DNA of 64,000 nucleotides from Prevotella sp. (GCA_017524385.1 JAFWSS010000034.1:1-64000), one strand, 5' to 3'; positions 43,116 to 52,612 are shown, counted from the first letter of the stretch. Numbers and translations: made by a program. The notes: generated by a model not told the origin, from the letters alone.

Positions 43116-43165
43116 ATTAGAAGTGTCAGCTAATATCAGAGTCCTCGGCTAAGGCCTTCACCCTT

Positions 43166-44272
43166 TTACAACTCAATTGGTTCGTAAGGCAGTCCGAAGA
43201 CATCAGCGACGGCCTTGAACGTGACTTTCCCCTCTACGATGTTGAGTCCTTGGAAGAGAGCCTTGTCATCCTTGCAAGCCTTGCGCCATCCCTTGTCGGC
43301 CAATGCCAATGCATACCTCAAAGTAGCGTTGGTGAGTGCTATTGTGGAGGTGTTGGGGACCGCTCCTGGTATGTTTGCGACGGCGTAATGGAGAATGCCG
43401 TCCACCTGATATACGGGTTCCGAGTGGGTGGTAGGATGTGAAGTCTCGAAGCACCCTCCCTGGTCGATAGCCACGTCAACCATCACCGTTCCCGGTTCCA
43501 TCAACTTCAGCATGTCGCGTGTGATGAGGCGTGGTGCCTTGTCGCCTGGGATGAGCACGGAGCCTACCACGATGTCCACGTCGGGAAGTTCGCGTTCAAT
43601 ATTGTGGCGGTTGGAATACACCGGTACGACATTGGGGGGCATCACGCTGGACAGGTGACGCAGCAGTGGCAAAGAGATGTCGGCGATAACCACCTGCGCA
43701 CCCATGCCGGCCGCCACCCTGGCAGCAGCCTGTCCCACAACTCCTCCTCCCAATACTAGCACCTTGGCCGGTTTCACACCGGGCACGCCGCAGATAAGCT
43801 TTCCTTTACCTCCTTTGGTCTTTTGCAAGTAGTAGGCGCCATTGATGGTGGCCATGCGTCCTGCCACCTCACTCATGGGGATGAGCAACGGCAGAGAGCG
43901 GTCGGACAACTGCACGGTCTCGTATGCCACACATACGCCTCCTGCCTCGATCATCGCGTCTGTAAGCGGACGGTCGCAAGCGAAATGGAAATATGTGAAA
44001 AGCACCTGCCCTTTCTTCACCAACTTATATTCTGGTTCAATGGGTTCCTTCACTTTCACTATCATATCTGCAATGGCATAGGTCTCATCGATGGTAGGTA
44101 GTATGGTGGCACCCGCCTTCACATACTTTTCGTCGGCGAAACCACTCCCCTCGCCTGCCGTGTGCTGCACATAGACTTCGTGTCCGTGGCGAACCAACTC
44201 AGCCACACCGGCTGGTGTCATGCCCACCCGGTTTTCATTGTTCTTGATCTCTTTTGGAATACCAATTTTCAT
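43166..44272 (-). CDS. ald: Alanine dehydrogenase
   Basis: 368 residues. IGIPKEIKNNENRVGMTPAGV at the N-terminus, YFHFACDRPLTDAM with the catalytic His, the NAD-binding VLVLGGGVVGQAAARVA (about 170) and VDVAIDQGGCFETSHPTTHSEP with the catalytic Asp. It interconverts alanine and pyruvate with NAD and ammonia. It is monocistronic. Confidence 0.95.
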   Translation of the reverse strand: MKIGIPKEIKNNENRVGMTPAGVAELVRHGHEVYVQHTAGEGSGFADEKYVKAGATILPTIDETYAIADMIVKVKEPIEPEYKLVKKGQVLFTYFHFACDRPLTDAMIEAGGVCVAYETVQLSDRSLPLLIPMSEVAGRMATINGAYYLQKTKGGKGKLICGVPGVKPAKVLVLGGGVVGQAAARVAAGMGAQVVIADISLPLLRHLSSVMPPNVVPVYSNRHNIERELPDVDIVVGSVLIPGDKAPRLITRDMLKLMEPGTVMVDVAIDQGGCFETSHPTTHSEPVYQVDGILHYAVANIPGAVPNTSTIALTNATLRYALALADKGWRKACKDDKALFQGLNIVEGKVTFKAVADVFGLPYEPIEL

Positions 44273-44381
44273 AGTCTTAAGGATTTTTTAGTTGATATAT
44301 GTGGAATATGGTGCGAAATTAATGAAAAAAATGAAATGTTGATGTTATAAGCCTGTTTTTTTTCTTCCAAAGATGCAAAAT

Positions 44382-45062
44382 TCATTCATAATCGTCGACG
44401 ACGGCATTGATGAAATCCATCATGGGTTTGGCGGCAGTGAAGATTTCCGCCATCTTGTCAAGACTGTCTTCACTGTCGAAGAATTGTTCATCCACATTGT
44501 GCCAGCAACAGTAGTCCTTCATACGGAGATATTCGATATGTGCGAAGTCACGAGGGAATCCCGCCGGACATGTTTTCAAATGCTCCAGACCGAAACCTCC
44601 GCCGTTGTCAGGGCTGAAGAATTGAGTGAAACGTGGATGCCTCACCCTGCTCAGCCATTCCTCCACATTGGCCATGATTTCATTTCGGCAAGCCGTCAGA
44701 ATGTTCATGGGAAGCCAGTAAGTGCCACATGCGAGCATGCAGTTGCCAGGTTCAAGATGGATGTAATATCCCCCATGGAAGGCTTTCTTGCCATGGGCTG
44801 CGACATATGCGCCAAGATGCCTTTTGTAGGGTGACTTGTCGGTAGAGAAACGCGTGTCCCTGTAGAACCGATAGGTGGTGTCTTTGACGGTGAGGTGGGC
44901 TATGGAAGGGTCAAATTCTGCGATGCGTGTGATGGATTTGGATACGAAGGCCTCGAATTCCTCCCTTGCGGCAAGATATTCGTCGTGATGTTCCTGGAAC
45001 CATGTGCGGTTGTTGTTGGTTGTGATGTCACGAAGGAAAGTGAGGATGAGTTGTGTGTTCAT
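44382..45062 (-). CDS. DUF2461-family protein
   Basis: 226 residues. FLRDITTNNNRTWFQEHHDEYLAAREEFEAFV, YRFYRDTRFSTDKSPYKRHLGAYVA and GGYYIHLEPGNCMLACGTYWLP match DUF2461 (TIGR02453), widespread in bacteria and fungi without assigned function. It lies 14 nt downstream of nth in the same direction. Confidence 0.88.
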   Translation of the reverse strand: MNTQLILTFLRDITTNNNRTWFQEHHDEYLAAREEFEAFVSKSITRIAEFDPSIAHLTVKDTTYRFYRDTRFSTDKSPYKRHLGAYVAAHGKKAFHGGYYIHLEPGNCMLACGTYWLPMNILTACRNEIMANVEEWLSRVRHPRFTQFFSPDNGGGFGLEHLKTCPAGFPRDFAHIEYLRMKDYCCWHNVDEQFFDSEDSLDKMAEIFTAAKPMMDFINAVVDDYE

Positions 45063-45076
45063 GATGCAGTCAATAC

Positions 45077-45721
45077 TTATTTGTCGTTTTCGATGTTTTT
45101 AGGGCAGATCTCGTCAAAAGGGCATTTATCGCATTTGGGTTTCCTGCTGGTGCAGACATACCTGCCATGTAGCAATAGCCAGTGATGAGCGTTGGGGATG
45201 TCGGTTTCTGGAATGTTCTTCATCAGTTGTTGCTCCACTTTGAAGGGTGTGTTGTCATTTTTCCCCACCAGTCCCATTCTTCTACTGACGCGGAACACGT
45301 GTGTGTCCACAGCCATGGTGGCCTTTCCGAAGGCCACTGCCTGTACGACGTTTGCCGTCTTTCTACCCACTCCGGGAAGGCGTGTGAGTTGGTCGGGAGT
45401 TGAAGGCACCACACCATTGAATTCTTCCACCAGCATTTTCGCCATGGCAGACAAGTGCTTTGATTTGGCGTTGGGATATGAAACGCTACGCACATAGTCA
45501 TGGATTTCATTTTCCTCAGCCGCCGCCATCGCTGCAGCATCTGGAAAACGTTGGAACAAGGCCGGTGTCACCTCGTTCACCCTTTTGTCTGTGCATTGTG
45601 CACTGAGTATGGTGGCCACGAGCAGTTGGAAAGGCGAATTGAAATGCAGTTCGGTGCCTACTTCCGGCATATATTGACGGAAATGTTCAAGTATGAATGC
45701 GTATCGTTGTTTTCTATTCAT
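45077..45721 (-). CDS. nth: Endonuclease III
   Basis: 214 residues. The helix-hairpin-helix LPGVGRKTANVV carries the catalytic Lys, VDTHVFRVSRRMGL the catalytic Asp, and the C-terminal cluster C-x6-C-x2-C-x5-C (CTSRKPKCDKCPFDEIC) binds a 4Fe-4S cluster. It is a DNA glycosylase/AP lyase that removes oxidised pyrimidines. Confidence 0.95.
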   Translation of the reverse strand: MNRKQRYAFILEHFRQYMPEVGTELHFNSPFQLLVATILSAQCTDKRVNEVTPALFQRFPDAAAMAAAEENEIHDYVRSVSYPNAKSKHLSAMAKMLVEEFNGVVPSTPDQLTRLPGVGRKTANVVQAVAFGKATMAVDTHVFRVSRRMGLVGKNDNTPFKVEQQLMKNIPETDIPNAHHWLLLHGRYVCTSRKPKCDKCPFDEICPKNIENDK

Positions 45722-45733
45722 GTGATGCAGAAA

Positions 45734-45765
45734 TGAAAAAGGTGCCGGACATATTGCGGCACCTT
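45734..45765 (-). terminator. Terminator of the OmpH operon
   Basis: AAGGTGCCG (45739-45747) pairs with CGGCACCTT (45757-45765). The minus strand continues with TTTTT. It is 20 nt after the OmpH stop. Confidence 0.8.
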
Positions 45766-45784
45766 ATATTAAAAGATATGGATG

Positions 45785-46423
45785 TTACTTTTTCTTTTCT
45801 TCAGTTTTGGCTTCAGTTTTCTCGCTGGGTTTGCTCTTATATGCCTTGTTGAGGCCAGCCACCACTTCAGCGGTAACATCAAGAGCCTTGTCGGCATAGA
45901 GGATGTTGTCACCAGACTTTGCGAGTATCATTGAGAATTTCTTGTCCTTGTTGTAAAGGTCGAGGTAATGCTGCAAACTGTCGTGGAGGGCCTTGTTGAA
46001 TTTATCGGTTTCCTCTTGGAAAGATTGAGATAGTTTCACACGAGTAGCCTCCAGGTTCTCATTCTGGCGTTGGAGTGCCGCTTGCTGATTCTTGGCTTCT
46101 TGTTCAGATGTGAATCCATTGTTTTGCAACTTATTCTGGAAGTTCTGAGCAGCTGCAGCCAGATTCTTCTCTTGTCCAGCAAGTTCGTTTTGGATGTTGT
46201 TGCTACGCTTCTCAAGGATTTTGGAGTATTCCTTGCAGAACTCATACTGGCTCATGATGGAGTCCACCTCGATGTAAGCAATCCTCAAAGAGCCAGGTGC
46301 TGCAGTCTGAGCTGCCACCTTTTCTGGTTTGTCATCCATCTTGTTGGAATCGTTGCAGGAACTCAAAGCAAAAGTGGCAACAATGGCAACAGCCATAGTG
46401 CGGAAAAGATTTTTCTTGTTCAT
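45785..46423 (-). CDS. OmpH/Skp-family chaperone predicted to be a lipoprotein
   Basis: 212 residues. The leader ends in FALSSC, a lipobox, so Cys at about 23 is expected to be lipidated. The region 45-170 is a long alpha-helical coiled coil rich in Gln/Asn/Lys, with LRIAYIEVDSIMSQYEFCKEY matching the OmpH start. OmpH/Skp proteins hold unfolded outer-membrane proteins in the periplasm; classical Skp is soluble, so membrane anchoring would be a variation. It is 6 nt downstream of the small membrane protein gene. Confidence 0.82.
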   Translation of the reverse strand: MNKKNLFRTMAVAIVATFALSSCNDSNKMDDKPEKVAAQTAAPGSLRIAYIEVDSIMSQYEFCKEYSKILEKRSNNIQNELAGQEKNLAAAAQNFQNKLQNNGFTSEQEAKNQQAALQRQNENLEATRVKLSQSFQEETDKFNKALHDSLQHYLDLYNKDKKFSMILAKSGDNILYADKALDVTAEVVAGLNKAYKSKPSEKTEAKTEEKKK

Positions 46424-46429
46424 TTCTTC

Positions 46430-46657
46430 TTATTGTGTATTTTTGGTTGTTCTTGACTTCTCCCTGACGGTTTGCTTTTTCTCTCTTTGCTCCCGGTCTT
46501 GGTCGATGACGCAATGGATGCCTCTATCGCGCATGGCTTGACTATCGTGAATATGCTGTGATGTGAAAGAGCCATTTTTCTTAAAAATCACCTTCACAGA
46601 CAGCAACATCATCGCGATAGCAATAATTAACACGCTTGAGATGAGAATTTCCGTCAT
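46430..46657 (-). CDS. Small single-pass membrane protein
   Basis: 75 residues. One N-terminal membrane helix (ILISSVLIIAIAMMLLSVKVIF), then KKNGSF, SQAMRDRGIHCVIDQDRE and a basic tail. I recall similar short proteins in Bacteroidales with a conserved GIHC..QD motif; the function is unknown. It starts the operon with the OmpH-like gene. Confidence 0.72.
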   Translation of the reverse strand: MTEILISSVLIIAIAMMLLSVKVIFKKNGSFTSQHIHDSQAMRDRGIHCVIDQDREQREKKQTVREKSRTTKNTQ

Positions 46658-46664
46658 TTATTAT

Positions 46665-46672
46665 TATCTTTG
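46665..46672 (+). promoter_or_regulatory. -7 element upstream of pepD
   Basis: TATCTTTG, 145 nt before the pepD start codon. No well-spaced -33 TTTG, so weak. Confidence 0.4.
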
Positions 46673-46728
46673 CGGTCAATAAGCGCAAGATGTTGCGTCT
46701 TATGTTGCAGGTTACCGCTAAAACGTTG

Positions 46729-46759
46729 CAAAGGTAATACAAACCTTGCTAATTACAAA
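46729..46759 (-). promoter_or_regulatory. Promoter of the small membrane protein-OmpH operon
   Basis: Complement TTTG (46756-46759), 19-nt spacer, complement TACCTTTG (46729-46736). Confidence 0.7.
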
Positions 46760-46816
46760 GAATAAAGCACAAGTTTTAACAATTTATACCTAATGTAATT
46801 AAAAAGAAGAAAAGAC

Positions 46817-48268
46817 ATGGAGAAGACAGAACTGACCCCCCGGCGCGTTTTCGAGCAGTTTTCCAAAATCAACTCGATTCCCCGCCCTTCCAAGCATGAG
46901 GAGAAAATGATAGCCTACCTATTGGACTTTGGCAAGCAACGTGGTCTTGCGACCAAGGTTGACGAGACGGGCAACGTGCTCATCAGCAAGCCCGCCACAC
47001 CAGGTTATGAAAACCGCCCGACCATCGTATTGCAAAGCCATATGGACATGGTATGCGACAAATTGGTGGATGTAGACATCAATTTCGAGACCGACCCCAT
47101 AGAAACTTATGTTGACGGAGATTGGCTGAAGGCTAAAGGCACCACGTTGGGTGCAGACGACGGCATAGGCTGTGCGATGGAATTGGCACTTCTCGACAGC
47201 GACGACATTGCCCACGGTCCAATAGAATGCCTTTTCACGGTAGATGAGGAAACCGGTCTCACAGGTGCCTTCGGTTTGCAAGCCGGTTTCATGTCGGGCG
47301 ACATGCTCATCAACCTTGACTCCGAGGATGAAGGCCAGATTTTCGTATCTTGTGCCGGTGGCATCACCACGCATGCCCATTTCGCCTATGCCAAGGAAGC
47401 TGCTCCAGAAGGACAGTTCTTCATGAGAGCCACGTTGAAGGGACTTTGCGGTGGACACTCAGGCGATGACATCAACAAGAAGAGGGCCAACGCCATCAAG
47501 ATCCTTGCACGCTTCCTTTACACCATCAACGAGCAATATGGCGTCCGTCTCGCCAGTTTCAACTCCGGCAAGATGCACAACGCCATCCCTCGCGACGGTT
47601 CCGTGGTGTTCAGCGTTCCTTTCGACAAGAAAGAAGAAGTGAAAGCCGCCTGGAACATCTTTGCCTCCGACGTGGCAGAGGAATACCATGTGACCGACAC
47701 CGCCATGGAGTTCGCCATGGAGAGCACCGATGCACAACCAGTGCTACCATTCGATATGTCCACACGCATCATCCGTTCACTACAGGCTCTCGACAATGGC
47801 GTTCTGTCCATGTGTCAGGATGAGGAAATCTCATGGTTGGTGGAGACCAGCAGCAATGTGGCTAGTGTGCAAAGCGGCGACGAGATGCTGACCATCGTGG
47901 CCAGCCAGCGCTCCAATGTGATGAGCAACCTCCGCAATATGGCCAACACCGTGAAGGCATTGTTCCAATTGGCGGGTGCCGAGGTGGAGCAAGGCGACGG
48001 CTATCCTGCATGGAAGATGAACCCCAACAGCAAGTTGACGAAGTTCGTGGTTGACACCTACCGTAAACTCTTCGGCAAGGATCCAAAGGTTTTGGGCATC
48101 CATGCCGGTCTGGAGTGCGGTCTCTTCTCGGAGCGTTATCCCAACATGGACATGGTGTCGTTTGGCCCCACCCTTCGTGGTGTCCACTCCCCCGACGAGC
48201 GCCTGCTCATCCCCACAGTGCAAATGGTTTGGGATCATTTGTTGGAAATCCTGAAAACCATTGAGTAA
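46817..48268 (+). CDS. pepD: Aminoacyl-histidine dipeptidase (cytosol non-specific dipeptidase, M20)
   Basis: 483 residues. Zinc ligands in LQSHMDMVCDK and GADDGIGCAMEL, the catalytic glutamate pair in VDEETGLTGA, LDSEDEGQIFVSCAGG and the late His in GIHAGLECGLF. The insertion domain (about 200-380) is the dimerisation lid. It cleaves Xaa-His and other dipeptides in the cytoplasm. Confidence 0.94.
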   Translation: MEKTELTPRRVFEQFSKINSIPRPSKHEEKMIAYLLDFGKQRGLATKVDETGNVLISKPATPGYENRPTIVLQSHMDMVCDKLVDVDINFETDPIETYVDGDWLKAKGTTLGADDGIGCAMELALLDSDDIAHGPIECLFTVDEETGLTGAFGLQAGFMSGDMLINLDSEDEGQIFVSCAGGITTHAHFAYAKEAAPEGQFFMRATLKGLCGGHSGDDINKKRANAIKILARFLYTINEQYGVRLASFNSGKMHNAIPRDGSVVFSVPFDKKEEVKAAWNIFASDVAEEYHVTDTAMEFAMESTDAQPVLPFDMSTRIIRSLQALDNGVLSMCQDEEISWLVETSSNVASVQSGDEMLTIVASQRSNVMSNLRNMANTVKALFQLAGAEVEQGDGYPAWKMNPNSKLTKFVVDTYRKLFGKDPKVLGIHAGLECGLFSERYPNMDMVSFGPTLRGVHSPDERLLIPTVQMVWDHLLEILKTIE

Positions 48269-48698
48269 TGGCAATGCCAACATCCCTTGACGGAGAGTTG
48301 GGTTTCCGTCTATGAAGGACGACCTTTTCTCCTGCACCAATCAAATGCCCCGGCACATAGTATCACTACTGTTGCCGGGGCGTACCTTTCAAAAAACTAC
48401 CTATTGAACAAATATGTTATAAAGAATCAACCATAGACGTTGGACGCCCTGGCATATTCTTGTGGCTACACCTTATTATATTATAAAGGATGATTGTCGT
48501 ATTTTCATCATCACCACGAAAGCAATGCGCATAGATTTAACGGCGTCTCAAAGATTATGTTGCAAAGATAATAAAAAAAGTGAAACTCCTTGCATTTTTT
48601 TGCAAAAATCTTTTTGTTTTTTTCATTTTTCATAATATTTGTTGAGAAAAAGCCTTTCTTTCAAAAAGGGGGAAATAGGATTCTCTCAAAACACCTAT
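48269..48698. other. Long intergenic region upstream of htpG
   Basis: It contains a 9-bp GC-rich hairpin GCCCCGGCA/TGCCGGGGC (48347-48381), probably a pepD terminator, an inverted repeat TTGCA-N6-TGCAA (48590-48605) and AT-rich DNA. No supported gene. Confidence 0.5.
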
Positions 48699-48715
48699 TT
48701 GGCACGGTATTTGCA
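48699..48715 (+). promoter_or_regulatory. Sigma-54 (RpoN) promoter of htpG
   Basis: TTGGCACGGTATTTGCA contains TGGCAC-N5-TTGC, an exact match to the -24/-12 consensus. The ATG of htpG lies 53 nt downstream, giving a leader of about 42 nt. No TAnnTTTG element is closer to the gene. Confidence 0.75.
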
Positions 48716-48768
48716 TATGGAAAGCTGAAATGACAAGAAACATCAACAACATATAAAACCATAACGAT

Positions 48769-50823
48769 ATGCAAAAAGGGAACATCGGGGTGACAACAGA
48801 GAACATTTTCCCCGTCATCAAAAAATTTCTTTACTCAGATCATGAGATTTTTCTTCGTGAGATGGTATCCAACGCCGTGGATGCCACACAAAAGCTCAAC
48901 ACCCTTGCCAAACGAGGCGACTTCAAGGGAGACTTGGGCGACCTCACCATCCATGTGAGCATCGATGCCGACAAAGGTACGCTGACCTTCAGCGACCGCG
49001 GCATAGGCATGACCGCAGAAGAAATAGACAAATACATCAACCAAATCGCGTTCTCCGGCGTAAACGACTTCCTCGACAAGTACAAGGACAACGCGAACGC
49101 CATCATCGGCCATTTCGGACTCGGCTTCTACAGTGCCTTCATGGTGAGCGACAAGGTGGAAATCGTGACACGAAGTTACAAGGACGATGCCGTAGCCGTG
49201 AAATGGAGCTGCGACGGCAGCCCGGAATACGAAATCAGCGAAACGGAAAAAGAAGACCGCGGCAGCGACATCATCCTCTACTTGTCAGAAGACTGCAAGG
49301 AATTCCTCGAGAAGGACAAGATTCAAGGTTTGCTCGAAAAGTATTGCAAATTCATGTCCGTCCCCATCGCTTTCGGCAAGAAGACCGAATGGAAGGATGG
49401 CAAGCAGGTGGATACCGATGAAGACAACATCATCAACGACTCCGAACCCATGTGGTCGAAGACCCCCAGTTCGCTTTCCGATGAAGACTACAAGACATTC
49501 TACCGCAAGCTCTATCCTATGCAGGACGAGCCACTCTTCTGGATCCATCTTAACGTGGATTTCCCCTTCAACCTGACGGGCATCCTTTATTTCCCCCGCG
49601 TGAGATCGAACATCGACCTTCAGCGAAACAAGATCCAACTCTATTGCAACCAAGTCTTTGTGACCGACCAGGTGGAAGGCATCGTGCCAGAGTTCCTCAC
49701 CCTTTTGCATGGTGTGATAGACTCCCCCGACATCCCTCTCAATGTGAGCCGTTCTTATCTTCAGAGCGATGCCAACGTGAAGAAGATCTCCACCTACATC
49801 ACCAAGAAGGTTGCCGACCGCCTCAATAGCATCTTCAAGGAAGATCGCAAGGATTATGAATCGAAGTGGGATGACCTTAAGATATTCATCAACTATGGCA
49901 TGGTGTCTCAAGAAGACTTCTACGACCGTGCCAAGGATTTTGCCCTGTTGAAGGATACCGAAGGCAAATACTTCACCTATGAAGAATATGCCACACTCAT
50001 CAAGGAGAACCAGACCGACAAAAACGGCACATTGGTGTATCTTTATGCCAACAATATTGAGAACCAATACAGTTTCATCGAGTCGGCCAAGGCCAAAGGC
50101 TACAGTGTCCTGCTTATGGATGGAGACTTGGACACACCGATGGTTTCCATGTTGGAGCAGAAGTTGGAAAAGAGCCGTTTCATCCGCGTCGATGGAGACG
50201 TCATCGACCGTCTTATCGAGAAAGAAGAGAAGAAAGAGAATGAGTTGAGCGACGAGGATACTGACATTCTGTCACAAGCCTTCCGTTCCCAACTCCCCAC
50301 CATGGAAAAGGCCAACATCTATGTGGAGGTTCAGGCCCTTGGTACAGACACCCAGCCTGTAGTCATCACCCAGAGCGAGTATATGCGAAGGATGAAAGAC
50401 ATCAGCCGTTATCAGAGCGGCATGGCCTTCTATGGTGAGATGCCCGACACCTACAGCATGGTGCTCAACAGCGACCACCCACTTGTGAAACGTGTCCTTG
50501 AGGAAGAGAATGCCGCATGTGCTGAAGCCCTCAAACCAGTGAAGGCAGAAATCAAGGGTTTGGAAGCACGTTTGGCCGTCTTGCGCCAAGAACAAGACAA
50601 GAAGAAGCCCGAAGAGGTCACTCAGGAGGAGAAAGACGACGTGGCAGACACCGAGAAAAAGGTGCGGGAAGAGAACGAGAAGAAGAAGCAAATCGTCTCC
50701 GACCATGCCAAGGACAACGATGTCATCCACCAATTGATTGACCTCGCCTTGCTGCAGAACGGCATGCTGAAAGGCGCCGCTCTTGCCGCCTTCCTCAAAA
50801 GGTCGGTCGATATGATTAAATGA
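48769..50823 (+). CDS. htpG: Molecular chaperone HtpG (Hsp90)
   Basis: 684 residues. The GHKL ATPase domain (1 to about 230) has FLREMVSNAVDA, FSDRGIGMT and GHFGLGFYSAFMV. The middle domain (about 250-500) contains FFPRVRSNIDLQRNKIQLYCNQVFV-like sequence and the catalytic Arg in LNVSRSYLQSD. A charged insertion (about 605-650, Lys/Glu) precedes the C-terminal dimerisation end. HtpG is an ATP-dependent chaperone. Confidence 0.96.
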   Translation: MQKGNIGVTTENIFPVIKKFLYSDHEIFLREMVSNAVDATQKLNTLAKRGDFKGDLGDLTIHVSIDADKGTLTFSDRGIGMTAEEIDKYINQIAFSGVNDFLDKYKDNANAIIGHFGLGFYSAFMVSDKVEIVTRSYKDDAVAVKWSCDGSPEYEISETEKEDRGSDIILYLSEDCKEFLEKDKIQGLLEKYCKFMSVPIAFGKKTEWKDGKQVDTDEDNIINDSEPMWSKTPSSLSDEDYKTFYRKLYPMQDEPLFWIHLNVDFPFNLTGILYFPRVRSNIDLQRNKIQLYCNQVFVTDQVEGIVPEFLTLLHGVIDSPDIPLNVSRSYLQSDANVKKISTYITKKVADRLNSIFKEDRKDYESKWDDLKIFINYGMVSQEDFYDRAKDFALLKDTEGKYFTYEEYATLIKENQTDKNGTLVYLYANNIENQYSFIESAKAKGYSVLLMDGDLDTPMVSMLEQKLEKSRFIRVDGDVIDRLIEKEEKKENELSDEDTDILSQAFRSQLPTMEKANIYVEVQALGTDTQPVVITQSEYMRRMKDISRYQSGMAFYGEMPDTYSMVLNSDHPLVKRVLEEENAACAEALKPVKAEIKGLEARLAVLRQEQDKKKPEEVTQEEKDDVADTEKKVREENEKKKQIVSDHAKDNDVIHQLIDLALLQNGMLKGAALAAFLKRSVDMIK

Positions 50824-50826
50824 TTC

Positions 50827-50880
50827 GGGAGTCAAAAAGAAGTAAAAAGGGAGTTAAAAAGGAGTTAAAGGGGCATATGT
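50827..50880 (+). repeat. GGAGTTAAAGGG repeat copy after htpG
   Basis: Diverged units end in GGAGTTAAAGGG followed by GCATATGTTCA, closely matching ACGTATGATCA in the copies after the GH43 gene. It starts 4 nt after the htpG stop. Confidence 0.7.
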
Positions 50881-50991
50881 TCATTTTTACTACCTTATGA
50901 CGTAGTATGATGCATTCCATATATCCACAAAACTTTCTTTACGTCTCATTTTTCCTTACTTACGATCGTTGACTCATAAAAAACTTATCAG

Positions 50992-51036
50992 GCAGGAAGG
51001 TCTATTTCCAAAAAGGAAAGGCCTTCCTGCTTTTTT
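50992..51036 (+). terminator. Rho-independent terminator
   Basis: GCAGGAAGG (50992-51000) pairs with CCTTCCTGC (51022-51030), followed by six T residues. It probably ends the htpG transcript, 170 nt after its stop. Confidence 0.8.
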
Positions 51037-51070
51037 GTTCTCCAAACAAGGGGAAATGCATTTTTTGTTG

Positions 51071-51078
51071 TACTTTTG
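51071..51078 (+). promoter_or_regulatory. -7 element of radA promoter
   Basis: TACTTTTG, 45 nt before the radA ATG. Confidence 0.5.
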
Positions 51079-51123
51079 CAATGTAAAAGTAAAAACCATT
51101 TTTCTTAATTGCATATTCGCTTT

Positions 51124-52512
51124 ATGGCAAAAGACAAGATTGCATACGTGTGCTCCAACTGTGGACAAGAGTCGGCCAAATGGATTGGCAAATGTCCCTC
51201 TTGCGGTCAATGGAACACTTTCAAGGAAATCCGCATCGCCAATGAGACTGGCAGCCAGGCCGCCCGCGCCGCAGCCTCTTCGCTTCGTTCACAACTTGGA
51301 GGCAAGACCCGCCCCACCCCTTTGAAAGACATCTCTGCAAAAGAGTCTCCTCGTCTCGACATGCACGACAGCGAGTTGAACCGCGTCTTGGGAGGAGGGT
51401 TGGTTCCCGGCTCCATCGTTCTGCTTGGTGGCGAGCCAGGCATTGGCAAGAGCACGCTGACCTTGCAAACCATCCTCAACATGCCCGAGCGACAAATCCT
51501 CTACGTGAGTGGAGAGGAAAGTTCATACCAGTTGAAAATGCGCGCCGACCGCATCGGCAAGGGCGACAGCGAACATGTGATGATATTGTGTGAGACCTCA
51601 TTGGAGAACATCTTCGCACAAATCAAGGACTCCCGCCCCGACCTTGTCATCATCGACTCCATCCAGACCATCTCCACCGAGGAGGTGGACAGTTCACCCG
51701 GCAGCCTCTCACAAGTGCGCGAATGTGCCTCCGCCCTGCTCCGTTTCTCCAAGTCAAGCGGCATACCCGTAGTCATGATCGGGCATATCACCAAGGAGGG
51801 AACTTTGGCTGGCCCCAAGATATTGGAACACATTGTCGACACGGTGATTCAGTTCGAGGGTGACCAACATTACATGTACCGCATCCTCCGTTCCATCAAG
51901 AACCGTTTCGGCAGCACCAGCGAACTCGGCATCTACGAGATGCAGCAAAACGGCTTGCGTGCTGTATCCAACCCATCCGAACTGCTACTCAATCAAGAGC
52001 ATGAGGGATTGTCGGGTGTGGCCATCACTGCAGCCATAGAAGGAGTGCGGCCCTTCCTGCTTGAAACCCAGGCTCTAGTGTCCACAGCGGCATACGGCAC
52101 CCCTCAACGTTCTGCGACAGGTTTCGACCATCGTCGTCTCAATATGTTGCTCGCCGTACTGGAGAAGCGAGTGGGGTTCAAACTGATACAGAAAGACGTT
52201 TTTGTCAACATCGCCGGCGGCCTCCGCGTGACCGACATGGCAATGGACCTGAGCATCATCTCCGCCGTGTTGTCGAGCAATGTTGACACTGCGATAGAAC
52301 GGGGCTGGTGCATGGCAGGCGAGGTAGGCCTTAGCGGCGAGGTTCGTCCTGTCAGCCGCATCGAGCAACGAGTGGCAGAGGCGGAAAAACTGGGATTCAC
52401 CGACATCATCATCCCCAAATACAACTTTGGCAGCATGGACACTCGGCGCTTCAACATCAAAATCCACCCCGTCAAGAAGGTGGAAGAAGCCTTGCGCGAA
52501 CTCTTTGGGTAA
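51124..52512 (+). CDS. radA: DNA repair protein RadA
   Basis: 462 residues. The N-terminal zinc finger CSNCG...CPSCG is at residues 10-30, Walker A GGEPGIGKSTL near 103, Walker B LVIIDSIQT, the RadA-specific KNRFGS motif, and a C-terminal Lon-protease-like domain. RadA extends D-loops during recombination. The ATG at 51124 gives the canonical MAKxK..YVCSNCG start; a TTG 15 nt upstream is not needed. Confidence 0.96.
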   Translation: MAKDKIAYVCSNCGQESAKWIGKCPSCGQWNTFKEIRIANETGSQAARAAASSLRSQLGGKTRPTPLKDISAKESPRLDMHDSELNRVLGGGLVPGSIVLLGGEPGIGKSTLTLQTILNMPERQILYVSGEESSYQLKMRADRIGKGDSEHVMILCETSLENIFAQIKDSRPDLVIIDSIQTISTEEVDSSPGSLSQVRECASALLRFSKSSGIPVVMIGHITKEGTLAGPKILEHIVDTVIQFEGDQHYMYRILRSIKNRFGSTSELGIYEMQQNGLRAVSNPSELLLNQEHEGLSGVAITAAIEGVRPFLLETQALVSTAAYGTPQRSATGFDHRRLNMLLAVLEKRVGFKLIQKDVFVNIAGGLRVTDMAMDLSIISAVLSSNVDTAIERGWCMAGEVGLSGEVRPVSRIEQRVAEAEKLGFTDIIIPKYNFGSMDTRRFNIKIHPVKKVEEALRELFG

Positions 52513-52612
52513 AAGAAGCAAGAAAACTTAAGAGTATTTCTTCGTTTAAACTAAATTTTGCGCAAAATACCCTTATTTTTGTCATTTTCATATATGATTG
52601 AGTTTTTTTTCG

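Larger units (their letters stand above)
50824..51123. other. Intergenic region between htpG and radA
   Basis: It holds a GGAGTTAAAGG repeat copy (50827-50880), the terminator at 50992-51036 and a -7 element TACTTTTG (51071-51078) for radA. No gene. Confidence 0.55.

Noticed and set aside
48563..48570. Minus-strand TATCTTTG as a promoter for a small RNA
   Set aside because: No -33 box at the right distance and no recognisable product to its left.
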